A stretch of 64,000 nucleotides of DNA from Mycolicibacterium sp. MU0050 (lineage in GTDB: Bacteria; Actinomycetota; Actinomycetes; Mycobacteriales; Mycobacteriaceae), in the NCBI RefSeq assembly GCF_963378085.1, contig NZ_OY726395.1, forward strand, positions 4,898,001 to 4,962,000, given 5' to 3'. Position 1 is the first letter of the stretch. Each line of letters begins with the position of its first letter. The position numbers were made by a program, and so were the translations under genes. The notes beneath the pieces were generated by a model that was given only the letters and a program-made list of their open reading frames with translations, did not search any database and was not told the origin of the DNA. Positions 1-8,306 of this stretch are shown in pieces.

Positions 1-905
1 TGCATGCGCAGCGACTCCTCGATGAAAGTCGGTATCTTGTCCGGGTTTTCCCGCAGCATCTGCTGATAGTCCGGGCGGTCCCCGAGTGTTTGCACCGCCG
101 CGCTGAGAAGCTTGGTCACCGTCTCCTGTCCGGCGGCGAACAGGAACGTCGCCGGCTTGACCACCTCCATCAACTCTGGCGTCGAGCCGTCGGGGTACAC
201 CGCGGTGGCCATCCCGGACAGCACGTCCTCACGCGGTTCGCGGCGGCGCTCGGCGAGGTACCCGGCAAACTTGTCGTCCAGGTACTGCAGGGGGTCCAGA
301 CCCACCGGCTCACCGTCGAGGGCGCCCACCCGGGTGCCGCTGGGTTGTTCGGCGCCCAGTGCGGCGAGGAACTCCGGGCGGTCCTCGTCGGGAACACCGA
401 GTAGATCGATGATCGCCGAGGTGGCAAAGGGTTTCGCGTACTCGGAGAGGAACTCGCACTTCCCGTCGGCACCCGAGGGATCCATGATCTGGTCGAGCTG
501 GTTGTCGACCAGCTGCCACATGTACTCCTCGTTCTCCTTGAGGCGTCGCGGCGTCAACAGCTTGTTCAGCAGCGACCGTGCCCGCTCGTGGGCCGGTGGG
601 TCCATGACCACCATGTGCTCGTGGATGGGGAACAGGTGCCGGTGGGCCTCGATCTGCTCGGTGATGTCGTCGCCCTCGGGTTCGAAGGGCAACGGCGGGA
701 ACGGTCCGCCGATGGCGTTGACCGCGGAGAACGAATCGTGGTCCTTGAACGCGGTCATCACCTCCTGGTAGCCGGTCACCGCGACGACGCCGTAATGCGG
801 CTCGCGGAATACCGGCCCCTGCTCACGGAGGTGGTCCCAATACGCGTAGGGGTCCTGGCTGATCTCGGGGTCGGAGAAGTAGTCGACGGAAGCGAGGTCG
901 GTCAT
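1..905 (-). CDS. Cytochrome P450 (3' end outside window)
   Basis: Haem monooxygenase of the soluble actinobacterial P450 type; the substrate cannot be read from sequence. The visible 301 residues start MTDLASVDYF and contain the C-helix HxxxR (H106, R110), the I-helix oxygen-activation motif AGQET (258-262) and the K-helix ExxR (E297-R300). The haem-cysteine loop lies beyond the left edge. The ATG at 905 has an AAAGGA-type ribosome site upstream. The ferredoxin gene lies 49 bp upstream on the same strand and is presumably its electron donor. Transcription probably starts in the 1168-1275 gap shared with the divergent TetR gene, which carries a candidate operator. Confidence 0.93.
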   Translation of the reverse strand, partial: MTDLASVDYFSDPEISQDPYAYWDHLREQGPVFREPHYGVVAVTGYQEVMTAFKDHDSFSAVNAIGGPFPPLPFEPEGDDITEQIEAHRHLFPIHEHMVVMDPPAHERARSLLNKLLTPRRLKENEEYMWQLVDNQLDQIMDPSGADGKCEFLSEYAKPFATSAIIDLLGVPDEDRPEFLAALGAEQPSGTRVGALDGEPVGLDPLQYLDDKFAGYLAERRREPREDVLSGMATAVYPDGSTPELMEVVKPATFLFAAGQETVTKLLSAAVQTLGDRPDYQQMLRENPDKIPTFIEESLRM

Positions 906-954
906 GGGTCGGCCGTCCTTTCGGCGATGATGCGGGCTGACTATTGGGCTGGAA

Positions 955-1167
955 CTACTCTTCGTCGACCGTGATCGCCCCGCGCGGACATGCGTCGACG
1001 GCAGCGCGCACCTGTTCCCAGAACTCCGGCGGCGGCTGCTCGTCACAGCGGGCGATGTCGTCGTCGGTCAGGTCGAAGACCTCGGGTGCGGTTTCGATGC
1101 AGAGTGCGTGGCCTTCGCACAGTTGCTGGTCGATCCGCACTCGCAGAATCCGCGCACCCACGCTCAC
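955..1167 (-). CDS. 3Fe-4S-type ferredoxin, P450 partner
   Basis: A 70-aa electron-transfer ferredoxin. It has the actinobacterial P450-ferredoxin pattern CxxXxxC...CP: CEGHALC near residues 17-23 and ACPRGA near the C-terminus. The variable position between the first two cysteines is His, and such three-cysteine ferredoxins usually bind a 3Fe-4S cluster. The acidic C-terminus (VDEE) fits docking to basic partners. It is the promoter-proximal gene of a two-gene operon with the P450. The reductase that feeds it is not in the window. Confidence 0.92.
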   Translation of the reverse strand: MSVGARILRVRIDQQLCEGHALCIETAPEVFDLTDDDIARCDEQPPPEFWEQVRAAVDACPRGAITVDEE

Positions 1168-1187
1168 TTGCCCTCCCTGTTGGAATC

Positions 1188-1206
1188 TGATCGACCGACC
1201 AAACTG
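1188..1206. promoter_or_regulatory. Candidate TetR operator, copy 1
   Basis: TGATCGACCGACCAAACTG lies between the divergent ferredoxin-P450 operon and the TetR gene. It matches the site at 1929-1947 in 17 of 19 positions. The core TGATCGA/CCGACCA is an imperfect inverted repeat. Its place in the divergent promoter region suggests autoregulation plus control of the P450 operon; binding is inferred. Confidence 0.6.
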
Positions 1207-1275
1207 TTAGGATACGCAATGCCTATCACGGCGCGTGACAGACGGTCAAGCAACACTGCGACAAAGGACGGCTGA

Positions 1276-1869
1276 ATGCCCGTGTCCCCCAAGACCAAGC
1301 CTGCGGACAGCAGCGCGCGGCAGCGGCTCATCGAGGCCACCGCGAAGGTCATGCGCGAGGAGGGCTACGCTGCGGCCACCTCACGGCGGGTGGCCACCGA
1401 GGCCGGCGTCAAGCAGGCACTGGTGTACTACTACTTCCCCACCATGGACGACCTGTACGTCGAGGTGCTGCGGTCCGGCGCCGAGGCGTCCCTGGCGAAC
1501 ATGCGCGCCGCGCTGACCGACAACGACCCGCTGCGCACCCTCTGGCTGATCAACAGCGATCTGCGCATGACCGGGCTGAACACCGAGTTCATGGCGCTGG
1601 CCAATCATCGCAAGGCGATCCGCGCGGAACTCAAGGCGTACGCCGAGCGAGTGCGCGACATCGAGACGGCGGCGGTGACCGTCGCCCTGCGCACGGCCGG
1701 AGTCGACGTCGAGGAGTACCCGCCGGTGGCGGTGTCGATGATCATCGCGCAGATCGCCCGCAGCCTGTGCAACGAGAGCGCCGTCGGGGTCACCCTGGGG
1801 CACGAGGAACTCCGCGCGTTCATGAAACGCCAGCTCGACCTGTTCGCCGGCCCCACCTCGGACGACTGA
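1276..1869 (+). CDS. TetR/AcrR-family transcriptional regulator
   Basis: A 197-aa regulator with an N-terminal TetR helix-turn-helix (about residues 15-62, including TSRRVATEAGVKQALVYYYF) and a ligand-binding C-terminal helical domain of unknown specificity. It is divergent from the ferredoxin-P450 operon and followed by the SDR and F420-type oxidoreductase genes. A 19-bp near-repeat occurs upstream of this gene and again upstream of the SDR, so it probably controls both flanking units and itself. The ATG at 1276 follows an AAAGGACGG ribosome site. Confidence 0.93.
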   Translation: MPVSPKTKPADSSARQRLIEATAKVMREEGYAAATSRRVATEAGVKQALVYYYFPTMDDLYVEVLRSGAEASLANMRAALTDNDPLRTLWLINSDLRMTGLNTEFMALANHRKAIRAELKAYAERVRDIETAAVTVALRTAGVDVEEYPPVAVSMIIAQIARSLCNESAVGVTLGHEELRAFMKRQLDLFAGPTSDD

Positions 1870-1928
1870 TCGACCACCCCACTTCCCCCACACCTGGTTG
1901 ACAGGTCGCCCGATCAATGCCACGCTCC

Positions 1929-1947
1929 TGATCGATCGACCAAACAG
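1929..1947. promoter_or_regulatory. Candidate TetR operator, copy 2
   Basis: TGATCGATCGACCAAACAG is the near-duplicate of the 1188 site. Here TGATCGA/TCGACCA is an inverted repeat with one mismatch. It sits about 65 bp before the SDR start and some 25 bp downstream of a TTGACA hexamer (1898-1903). It is inferred to place the SDR/LLM unit under the TetR at 1276. Confidence 0.6.
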
Positions 1948-2010
1948 GGCGATCACCCTCACGCCGGTCGGGCGATTGCTGGCAGGCGTCCGAAAGAATT
2001 GAGGTGGGTC

Positions 2011-2850
2011 ATGGGCGGACGGGTTGAAGGCAAGGTCGCATTCATCACCGGGGCGGCGCGCGGGCAGGGCCGCAGCCACGCGGTGCGGCTGGCCGAGGAA
2101 GGCGCCGACATCATCGCGATCGATGTCTGTCGGCAGATCAGCAGCGAGAGCCGCATTCCCGCAGCCACTCCCGACGACCTGGCCGAGACCGCCGACCTGG
2201 TGAAGAATCTCGGCCGCCGCATCGTCACCGCCGAGGTCGACGTGCGCGACTACGACGCGGTCAAGGACGTAGTGGACAGCGGCGTCGAGCAGTTGGGCCG
2301 GCTGGACATCGTCGTCGCCAACGCCGGGATCGGCAACGGTGGCGACACCCTGGACAAGACCAAGCAAGAAGACTGGGACGACATGATCGACGTCAACCTG
2401 TCGGGCGTGTGGAAATCAGTCAAAGCGGCTGTGCCGCACCTACTTTCCGGCGGCAACGGCGGATCGATCATCCTCACCAGCTCGGTCGGCGGCCTCAAGC
2501 CCTACCCGCACACCGGCCATTACATCGCCGCCAAGCACGGCGTCATCGGCCTGATGCGGACGTTCGCCGTGGAGTTGGGGCAGCACTCGATCCGCGTCAA
2601 CGCCGTGTGCCCGACCAACGTCAACACCCCGCTGTTCATGAACGAGGGCACCATGAAGCTGTTCCGTCCAGACCTGGAGAACCCGGGCCCCGAGGACCTC
2701 AAGGTGGCCGCGCAGTTCATGCACGTGCTCCCCGTGGGGTGGGTCGAACCCATCGACATCAGCAACGCCGTGCTGTTCCTGGCCTCCGACGAGGCCCGCT
2801 ACATCACCGGCCTGCCCATGACCGTCGACGCCGGCAGCATGCTGAAGTGA
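2011..2850 (+). CDS. Mycofactocin-coupled-type SDR oxidoreductase
   Basis: Short-chain dehydrogenase of 279 aa. TGAARGQG near residues 13-20 is the dinucleotide-binding turn. The long insert after strand beta-2 (IDVCRQIS to about DVRD) is typical of SDRs that hold NAD tightly and exchange electrons through mycofactocin. The catalytic Ser is in ILTSS and the Tyr/Lys in GHYIAAKHG. ATG 2011 follows GAGG with 6-bp spacing; an in-frame TTG at 1999 is less likely. The LLM gene follows after 16 bp. Oxidation of an alcohol made by the upstream P450 is plausible but unproven. Confidence 0.9.
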   Translation: MGGRVEGKVAFITGAARGQGRSHAVRLAEEGADIIAIDVCRQISSESRIPAATPDDLAETADLVKNLGRRIVTAEVDVRDYDAVKDVVDSGVEQLGRLDIVVANAGIGNGGDTLDKTKQEDWDDMIDVNLSGVWKSVKAAVPHLLSGGNGGSIILTSSVGGLKPYPHTGHYIAAKHGVIGLMRTFAVELGQHSIRVNAVCPTNVNTPLFMNEGTMKLFRPDLENPGPEDLKVAAQFMHVLPVGWVEPIDISNAVLFLASDEARYITGLPMTVDAGSMLK

Positions 2851-2866
2851 CGCGGGGCGGCGTCGC

Positions 2867-3787
2867 GTGAAGCTCGTATTCAGCCTGCCACACATGTTGC
2901 GGCTCAAGGCCATGACGCAACCGTGGGAGCATGCCGTCACGGGTGCCGACCAGACCCGGATGGCGCGTTGTGCCGACGAGTGGGGCTTCGACATGATCGC
3001 GGTCCCGGAGCACTTCATCATTCCCAACGAGCATCTCGAACTGTCCGGGCCGCATTACCTGCAGTCGACCATCGCCCAGGCGTATCTCGCCGGGGCGACC
3101 AGTCGGATCATGTTGAACTCGTGCATAACCGTGTTGCCGCTGCAGCATCCGATCGTGCTGGCCAAGAACTTGGCCACGGCCGACTGGATGAGCAGCGGGC
3201 GCATGATGGTCACGTTCGGAGTGGGTTGGCTCAAAGGCGAATTCGACCTGCTCGGCGTGCCGTTCCACGAACGCGGGAGGATCGCCGACGAATACCTGGC
3301 CGCCATCAAGGAACTGTGGACCAGCGACACTCCGCGCTTCGACGGCAAGTACGTGTCGTTCGACGACGTGGCTTTCGAGCCGAAGCCGGTGCAGAAGCCG
3401 CACCTGCCGATCTGGATCGGCGGTGATGCCGACGCGGCGCTGCGCAGGGCGGCCAAATTCGCTTCGGGGTGGTGGTCGTTCCTGACCCCACCGGAGCAGA
3501 TCGCCGATCGGTTGGACTTCATCAAGTCCCAACCCGAATACGACGGCCGTCCGTTCGACGTGGTGCACGGGTTGGGCACCACGCGCGTCGGGGAAGGGCA
3601 TGCGGTGCAAGATGATCCGCACGGGCGTCCGGGTATGAGCGCATCGGAGATCGTGGACCGGTTGAGCTGGCTCGGCGAGCAGGGCGTCACCGTCAGCTCG
3701 GTCCCCATCCCGCAGGTGCGCGGGGTCGACGAATACCTCGACTACTCGCAATGGGTCATCGAGGAGATCAAGCCGAAGGTGGCCTGA
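2867..3787 (+). CDS. LLM-class F420-dependent-type oxidoreductase
   Basis: 306-aa luciferase-like (TIM-barrel) oxidoreductase. Mycobacterial members of this subgroup usually use coenzyme F420 and act on secondary metabolites or lipid-derived substrates. Family features are the N-terminal EHF segment (VPEHFIIPNEH), the nonprolyl-cis-peptide region near TFGVGWLKGEF, and the FEPKPVQKPHLPIWIGG strand. The start is GTG 2867, 16 bp after the SDR stop, so it is probably co-transcribed with the SDR. F420 versus FMN use cannot be decided from sequence alone. Confidence 0.88.
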   Translation: MKLVFSLPHMLRLKAMTQPWEHAVTGADQTRMARCADEWGFDMIAVPEHFIIPNEHLELSGPHYLQSTIAQAYLAGATSRIMLNSCITVLPLQHPIVLAKNLATADWMSSGRMMVTFGVGWLKGEFDLLGVPFHERGRIADEYLAAIKELWTSDTPRFDGKYVSFDDVAFEPKPVQKPHLPIWIGGDADAALRRAAKFASGWWSFLTPPEQIADRLDFIKSQPEYDGRPFDVVHGLGTTRVGEGHAVQDDPHGRPGMSASEIVDRLSWLGEQGVTVSSVPIPQVRGVDEYLDYSQWVIEEIKPKVA

Positions 3788-3826
3788 GGAGGTTGCGCCC
3801 GGGCGAAAAGTGGGCACTCTGCAGCC

Positions 3827-4525
3827 ATGCAGACTCAGCAGTACGCGCCCGGGCGCAGCGTCGACGTGTTCGGCCAACCCACCGACCCGACCGTCCTCGT
3901 GTGGCACGGCACGCAAACCGACGCCAGGTCCACCGTCGGGTCCCTCGCCGATCAACTGGCCGGCCACGGCTTGCGGGTGGTCGTGCCAGATTGGGATTCG
4001 CACGCCGCGGATCGCGGCCGCGCCGATCTGCTCAACTCCGTGGAGTTCGCTCAGTCCGACGCCTCCGGGCCACTGGCCGTGGTCGGGTGGTCCCTGGGGG
4101 CGGTCGCGGCGGCGGGTCTCGCCATTCGCGCCGACGAATACAACGTTGCCCTGCGGCACGTCGTCGGGCTGGGCGGCGCCTTCATGGTGCGCGATCCGCT
4201 CTCGGGGGAAACGCTGGGCCCACAGCTGCGCACCGCACGCGTAGGCGCACCGTTCACGCTATTGCACGGAGTGGACGACGACGTGGTCCCGGTGACGGCC
4301 AGCCGTGCGTTCGCAGCCGACCTACAGGCCGTCGGCTGGCCGGTGCGGGTCGTCGAGCTGGCCGCCGATCACGGCAATATTGCGGGGGCGCAGTACAACT
4401 CGGCGCAGGACCGGTACGAGCCGACGTCGGATCCGGACACCCGGCGGGTCGTCACTGAGGTGGCCGGCCACATCGCGGAGGCGCTGGCGGACCCCCCGCC
4501 CGCGCCGCACGCCTTACGGTCGTGA
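3827..4525 (+). CDS. Alpha/beta hydrolase, paralogue A
   Basis: 232-aa alpha/beta-fold hydrolase. WHGTQTDAR holds the oxyanion-hole HG, VVGWSLGAVAAAG the nucleophile elbow (GWSLG), DDDVVP the acid region, and AADHGNIAGAQYN the catalytic His. Substrate unknown. It is a clear paralogue of the gene at 21629 and shares similar DNA just upstream (GGGCAC-CTGCAGC). A truncated copy of the 26.8-kb amidase gene follows directly, only one base after the stop. This suggests that hydrolase and amidase genes were once adjacent and were later duplicated or separated. Confidence 0.85.
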   Translation: MQTQQYAPGRSVDVFGQPTDPTVLVWHGTQTDARSTVGSLADQLAGHGLRVVVPDWDSHAADRGRADLLNSVEFAQSDASGPLAVVGWSLGAVAAAGLAIRADEYNVALRHVVGLGGAFMVRDPLSGETLGPQLRTARVGAPFTLLHGVDDDVVPVTASRAFAADLQAVGWPVRVVELAADHGNIAGAQYNSAQDRYEPTSDPDTRRVVTEVAGHIAEALADPPPAPHALRS

Positions 4526-4799
4526 CATGAATCTCGACGAGTACCGCGCCCACGACGCCACCGGCCTGGCCCAACTGGTCGCCGACAAGGCCGTGACCGC
4601 GGCGGAACTCCTCGCGCTCGCACAGCAGCGGGCAGCCGAGGTCAATCCCCGGCTCAACGCGATCGTCCGCGATGTCCCCGCCGATCCCGACCGCGCGCGC
4701 ACCGGGCCGTTCGGCGGGGTCCCGTTCCTCATCAAGGACCTCTCGCAGGACTACGCGGGAGTGCCCACCTCGGCGGGCTCACGCGTCTTCATGTCGCTT
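4504..4799 (+). repeat. Partial duplication of the amidase 5' region (copy at 26777-27072)
   Basis: This segment matches 26777-27072 at constant offset, starting about 23 bp before the amidase ATG and stopping sharply after codon 90 (ATGTCGCT). Over the coding part I count only about ten codon differences, roughly eight of them synonymous. That excess suggests both copies were under coding selection before this one was truncated. Confidence 0.85.
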
Positions 4800-4908
4800 G
4801 GGTCAAGCACGTCGACATCAGCAATGCCGTGCTTTCCTGGCCTCCGACGACGCCCGCTACATCACCGGCCTGCCGGTCACGGCGGACGGCGGCTGCATGC
4901 GGAAGTGA
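4527..4908 (+). pseudogene. Chimeric remnant: amidase 5' end joined to SDR 3' end
   Basis: The first ~91 codons (4527-4799) are the N-terminus of the amidase found intact at 26800, including its catalytic Lys but lacking both catalytic serines. At 4799/4800 the sequence jumps to the 3' end of a mycofactocin-type SDR: WVKHVDISNAVL, then after a one-base deletion LASDDARYITGLP to the CMRK stop at 4908. This tail resembles, but differs from, the tail of the SDR at 2011. The result is a non-functional fusion left by a deletion between an amidase and a second SDR gene. The open frame continues by chance to 5192 antisense to the GntR gene. Confidence 0.88.
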
Positions 4909-4952
4909 CCCGGGCCGGCACCGCCGCAGATGCCCTGAACGGCATAAGCGCG

Positions 4953-5621
4953 CTACTGATCGGCCGGGCGGGACGCCGCCCGTTGCTCGAGCCAGCCGGC
5001 CAAGGAACGCCCCGCCTCCAGCACGTGGCGTTCGGCGATCACTCGGGCCCGTTCGGCATCCTTGTCCGTCAGCGCGTCGAGGAGTTCCTCATGCTCATCC
5101 AGGGAGTGGTTCTCGTGCTCGGGAAACAGCGTGAGGAAGTTCGACGGCACGACGCGAACGGCTTGACGGATCTGGGTCAGCAGGCGCGGTGAGTGCGCAG
5201 CGCGGTGAATCTCTTGGTGGAAGCGCCAATTCGCTTCACCGATGCTGTCGTCGCCGGACCGCGATGCCACGTCGGCGGCCAGGGAGCGCAGTTCGGCCAG
5301 CTCGTCTGCGGTGATCCGTTCGGCCGCCCACGCTGCCGCCTGGCCGGTGAGGACGCCCAGGATGGTGAACGAGTCCATCACGTCGCCGACGTTGACGCCG
5401 ACCACGGTGATACCGCTGCGCGGCGCGATCTTGACCAGGCCTTCGAACGACAGTTCCAGCAGCGCCTCCCGCACGGGGGTGCGACTGGTGGCGAACTCCT
5501 CGGTGATCGAGTCGAGGTCGACTCGAGTGCCGGCCGCCATCGCGCCGGTCAGGATGCGATCCCTGAGTTCGCGGGCGGCGCGTTCCCGCACCGTCCCGGA
5601 GATGTCCATCGCCATGGCCAT
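4953..5621 (-). CDS. GntR-family (FadR/FCD-type) transcriptional regulator
   Basis: 222-aa regulator. The N-terminal winged helix (residues ~8-75, with TSRTPVREALLELSFEGLV) is followed by an all-helical FCD ligand domain whose metal-site-like residues include H in WRFHQEIH and DEHEELLDAL. Such proteins commonly sense small acids or CoA-linked metabolites. It is divergent from the monooxygenase/CoA-transferase/lyase operon at 5684, with a perfect 7-bp-arm palindrome between them, so it is the likely local repressor. The MAMAMD start leaves three candidate ATGs within 12 bp. Confidence 0.92.
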   Translation of the reverse strand: MAMAMDISGTVRERAARELRDRILTGAMAAGTRVDLDSITEEFATSRTPVREALLELSFEGLVKIAPRSGITVVGVNVGDVMDSFTILGVLTGQAAAWAAERITADELAELRSLAADVASRSGDDSIGEANWRFHQEIHRAAHSPRLLTQIRQAVRVVPSNFLTLFPEHENHSLDEHEELLDALTDKDAERARVIAERHVLEAGRSLAGWLEQRAASRPADQ

Positions 5622-5652
5622 ACTGTACAGCCCACCAGATCAAGCATTTGAA

Positions 5653-5676
5653 ATCTGATGTATCAGATGTTAGATT
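5653..5676 (+). promoter_or_regulatory. GntR operator overlapping a leaderless promoter
   Basis: ATCTGAT-GT-ATCAGAT is a perfect inverted repeat (about 5653-5668). It is followed at once by TAGATT, a good mycobacterial -10 hexamer (about 5671-5676) placed 7 bp before ATG 5684. No ribosome site precedes that ATG, so a leaderless transcript is likely, with the operator directly upstream of the -10 element. Confidence 0.65.
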
Positions 5677-5683
5677 CGCCATC

Positions 5684-7054
5684 ATGAGCCAGAAGCGCGC
5701 CGACCAGATGTCCCTGGTCGCATTCATGCAGGCGGGCAACGCCTCGGTGTACTCGGGATCGTGGCGGCATCCGGCCACCGAGCACGGTTATCTCGATGCG
5801 GCGTACTACGCCAAGGTGGGCCGTCAACTCGAAGAGGGCTGCTTCGACCTGATGTTCTTCGACGACCGGTTGGCGATGCCCGGCATCTACGGCCAGTCGG
5901 TGGCCGAGGCGGTGCGCTACGGCGCGCGACCGGTCAAACTCGACCTGTCGGTGGTGCTCGGTGTGCTGGCCGAGGCGACCTCACACATCGGCCTGGGCGC
6001 GACCTACTCCACCACCTACTACGCGCCGTTCCACGTGGCCCGCACGTTCGCCACGCTCGACCACCTGTCCCGTGGCCGAGCCGCGTGGAACGTGGTCACC
6101 TCGGTCAACGACAGCGAGGCGCAGAACTTCGGTGTGCAAAGCCATCTCGGCCACGACGAACGCTACGACCGCGCCGACGAGTTCCTCGAAGTGGTCGCCG
6201 GCCTGTGGGACAGCTGGGAGGACGAGGCCATCGTCGCCGACCGCGGGTCGGGCCAGTACGCCGACCCGACCAAGGTGCACGAGCTGGGTCATGTCGGACA
6301 GTACTTCTCGGCGCGCGGCCCGCTGACCGTGCCGCGCACCCCGCAGGGTCGACCCGTCATCCTGCAGGCCGGCTCGTCGGGCCGGGGCCGCGACTTCGCT
6401 TCGCGCTGGGCCGATCTGATCTTCACCGGCGATCCCGGCTTCGACGTCGCGCGCGCACACTACGCCGATCAGAAGCAGCGCATCGCCGAGTCCGGGCGCG
6501 ACCCGCAGACGGTGCGGATCTGCCCGATGGCCTACGCCGTGGTCGGCGAATCCGAATCCCACGCCAAGGAACGCGAGGCGATGTTCCTAGAGGACCTGGT
6601 GCACCCGATGGCGTCGCTGACGCTGCTGTCGGAGTTGATGAACTACGACTTCGCCCAGCACGATCTCGACGATCCGATCACCGACGATCTGCTCGCTCAA
6701 GCCTCGGGTATCCGCGGCCTGGTGCAGGGGTTGCGTGAGCATATCGGCGGGACGGTCCGGGTGCGCGACCTCGCCGCCCACCGCGCCACGCTGCTGCAGG
6801 GCCCAAGGTTCGTCGGCACCGGACCGCAGGTGGCCGATCAGATGGCGGCCTGGTTCGAAGACGGTGCGTGCGATGGGTTCGTGCTGGCCGCCACCCACAT
6901 GCCCGGTTCGTTCGAGGATTTCGTCCGGATGGTGGTGCCCGAGTTGCAGCGCCGCGGACTGTCCCGCACCGCCTACCAGGGTTCGACGCTGCGGGAGCAT
7001 CTCGGTTTGCCGCGCCCGGAGTCCAACCACCGCGGTGCCGGAATGGCCGTCTGA
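5684..7054 (+). CDS. NtaA/SnaA/DszA-family flavin-dependent monooxygenase
   Basis: 456-aa luciferase-fold monooxygenase of the nitrilotriacetate / dibenzothiophene-sulfone monooxygenase group, which uses reduced FMN from a separate reductase (none seen nearby). Characteristic stretches are WRHPATEHG, FDLMFFDDRLAMPG, the AAWNVVTSVNDSEAQNFG core, HDERYDRADEFLEV and PVILQAGSSGRGRDFA. ATG 5684 is favoured by the leaderless promoter; an in-frame TTG at 5648 would place the operator inside the gene. It is the first gene of a three-gene operon with a CoA-transferase (4-bp overlap) and a CitE-type lyase. Confidence 0.9.
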   Translation: MSQKRADQMSLVAFMQAGNASVYSGSWRHPATEHGYLDAAYYAKVGRQLEEGCFDLMFFDDRLAMPGIYGQSVAEAVRYGARPVKLDLSVVLGVLAEATSHIGLGATYSTTYYAPFHVARTFATLDHLSRGRAAWNVVTSVNDSEAQNFGVQSHLGHDERYDRADEFLEVVAGLWDSWEDEAIVADRGSGQYADPTKVHELGHVGQYFSARGPLTVPRTPQGRPVILQAGSSGRGRDFASRWADLIFTGDPGFDVARAHYADQKQRIAESGRDPQTVRICPMAYAVVGESESHAKEREAMFLEDLVHPMASLTLLSELMNYDFAQHDLDDPITDDLLAQASGIRGLVQGLREHIGGTVRVRDLAAHRATLLQGPRFVGTGPQVADQMAAWFEDGACDGFVLAATHMPGSFEDFVRMVVPELQRRGLSRTAYQGSTLREHLGLPRPESNHRGAGMAV

Positions 7055-8262
7055 TGGCGAGTGCGACCACCGCCGGAATGCTCGACGGCATCCGGGTGCT
7101 CGACCTGGCCACGCTGGCCGCCGCCCCGCTGGTAGCGACCTACCTCGGCGAGTTCGGCGCCGAGGTGATCAAGGTCGAACAGCCCGGGCAGGGCGACCCG
7201 ATCCGCACCTGGGGGCATCAGCGCAACGGAGTCGGACTGATGTGGAAGTCGCTGTCGCGCAACAAGAAATCGATCACTCTGAATCTGCGCTGCGAGCAGG
7301 GCCAGCAGTTGGTGCATCGGCTCGTCGAGCACGCCGACGTGGTGATCGTCAATACCCGGCCGCAGACGTTGCGCAAGTGGGGTCTGGACTACGAGGCGCT
7401 GCGCGCGGTCAACGACCGCATCGTCATGCTGCACATCACCGGTTTCGGCTTGACGGGGCCCAAGAGTGAACGCCCCGGGTTCGGCACCCTCGGCGAGGCG
7501 ATGAGCGGATTCGCGCACCTGACCGGGGAGGCCGACGGGCCGCCGACGCTGCCGCCGTTCATGCTTGCCGACGGCGTGGCCTCACTCAACGCGGCCTACG
7601 CGGTGATGATGGCGCTCTACCACCGCGACGTGCACGGCGCCCCAGGCCAACTCATCGACGTCAACCTGATCGATCCGCTGGCCCGACTGCTGGAACAGAG
7701 CCTGCTCGGCTATGACCAGTTGGGCATCGTCGGACAGCGGGCCGGTAATCGCTGGGATATCTCGGCACCGCGCAACACCTACCGGACCGCCGACGGGCGG
7801 TGGCTGGCGATGTCGGGCAGCTCCCCGGCGCTGGCACTGCGGGTCTTTCACGCGATCGGTCGCGAGGACCTGGTCTCCGACGCCGACTTCTCCGATCCGC
7901 AGCGCCGTTTGGCGCGCGCGGCCGAGGTGGACGCGGTGGTGGCGGAATGGGTCGCCGGACAGACGCTTTCGGATGCCATGGCAGTGTTCGACGCGCACGA
8001 GGTGGCCGCCGCGCCGGTGTACGACGTGCGTGGGCTCGTCGAAGACGAACAGCTGGCGCACCGCGAGGTTTTCGTCTCGGTGGACGACGACGAACTCGGC
8101 GCCATGACGGTGCAGGCCCCCGTGCCGCGGTTCTCCGGCGCCGAGCCCCGGGTCCAAGCCCTGGGGCCGCGGCTGGGGCAGCACAACGCCGAGGTCTACG
8201 GTCAACTGCTCGGTTTGACGCCCGCGGATCTGGATCAGTTGCGCGTCGACGACGTGCTCTGA
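7054..8262 (+). CDS. CaiB/BaiF family III CoA-transferase
   Basis: 402-aa formyl-CoA-transferase-fold enzyme that moves CoA between carboxylic acids. The N-terminal GIRVLDLATLAAAPLVATYL and LGEFGAEVIKVEQP segments and the LADGVASLNAAY segment, with the family's catalytic Asp, are present. The start codon overlaps the preceding stop (TGATG), implying translational coupling. With a CitE-type lyase downstream, the pair resembles C5-diacid routes (activation as CoA ester, then cleavage), but no hydratase is present, so the pathway is unassigned. Confidence 0.92.
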   Translation: MASATTAGMLDGIRVLDLATLAAAPLVATYLGEFGAEVIKVEQPGQGDPIRTWGHQRNGVGLMWKSLSRNKKSITLNLRCEQGQQLVHRLVEHADVVIVNTRPQTLRKWGLDYEALRAVNDRIVMLHITGFGLTGPKSERPGFGTLGEAMSGFAHLTGEADGPPTLPPFMLADGVASLNAAYAVMMALYHRDVHGAPGQLIDVNLIDPLARLLEQSLLGYDQLGIVGQRAGNRWDISAPRNTYRTADGRWLAMSGSSPALALRVFHAIGREDLVSDADFSDPQRRLARAAEVDAVVAEWVAGQTLSDAMAVFDAHEVAAAPVYDVRGLVEDEQLAHREVFVSVDDDELGAMTVQAPVPRFSGAEPRVQALGPRLGQHNAEVYGQLLGLTPADLDQLRVDDVL

Positions 8263-8306
8263 GCGCCTTTATCTGACAACTTCTATGACACAGAGGAATT
8301 CACTCG

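Noticed and set aside
2804-4159. 451-codon minus-strand open frame
   Set aside because: Antisense to the F420-type oxidoreductase and hydrolase A; no family features.
4800-5192. Continuation of the amidase fragment as a long fusion protein
   Set aside because: After 4908 the frame only runs antisense through the GntR gene; it is a chance extension.
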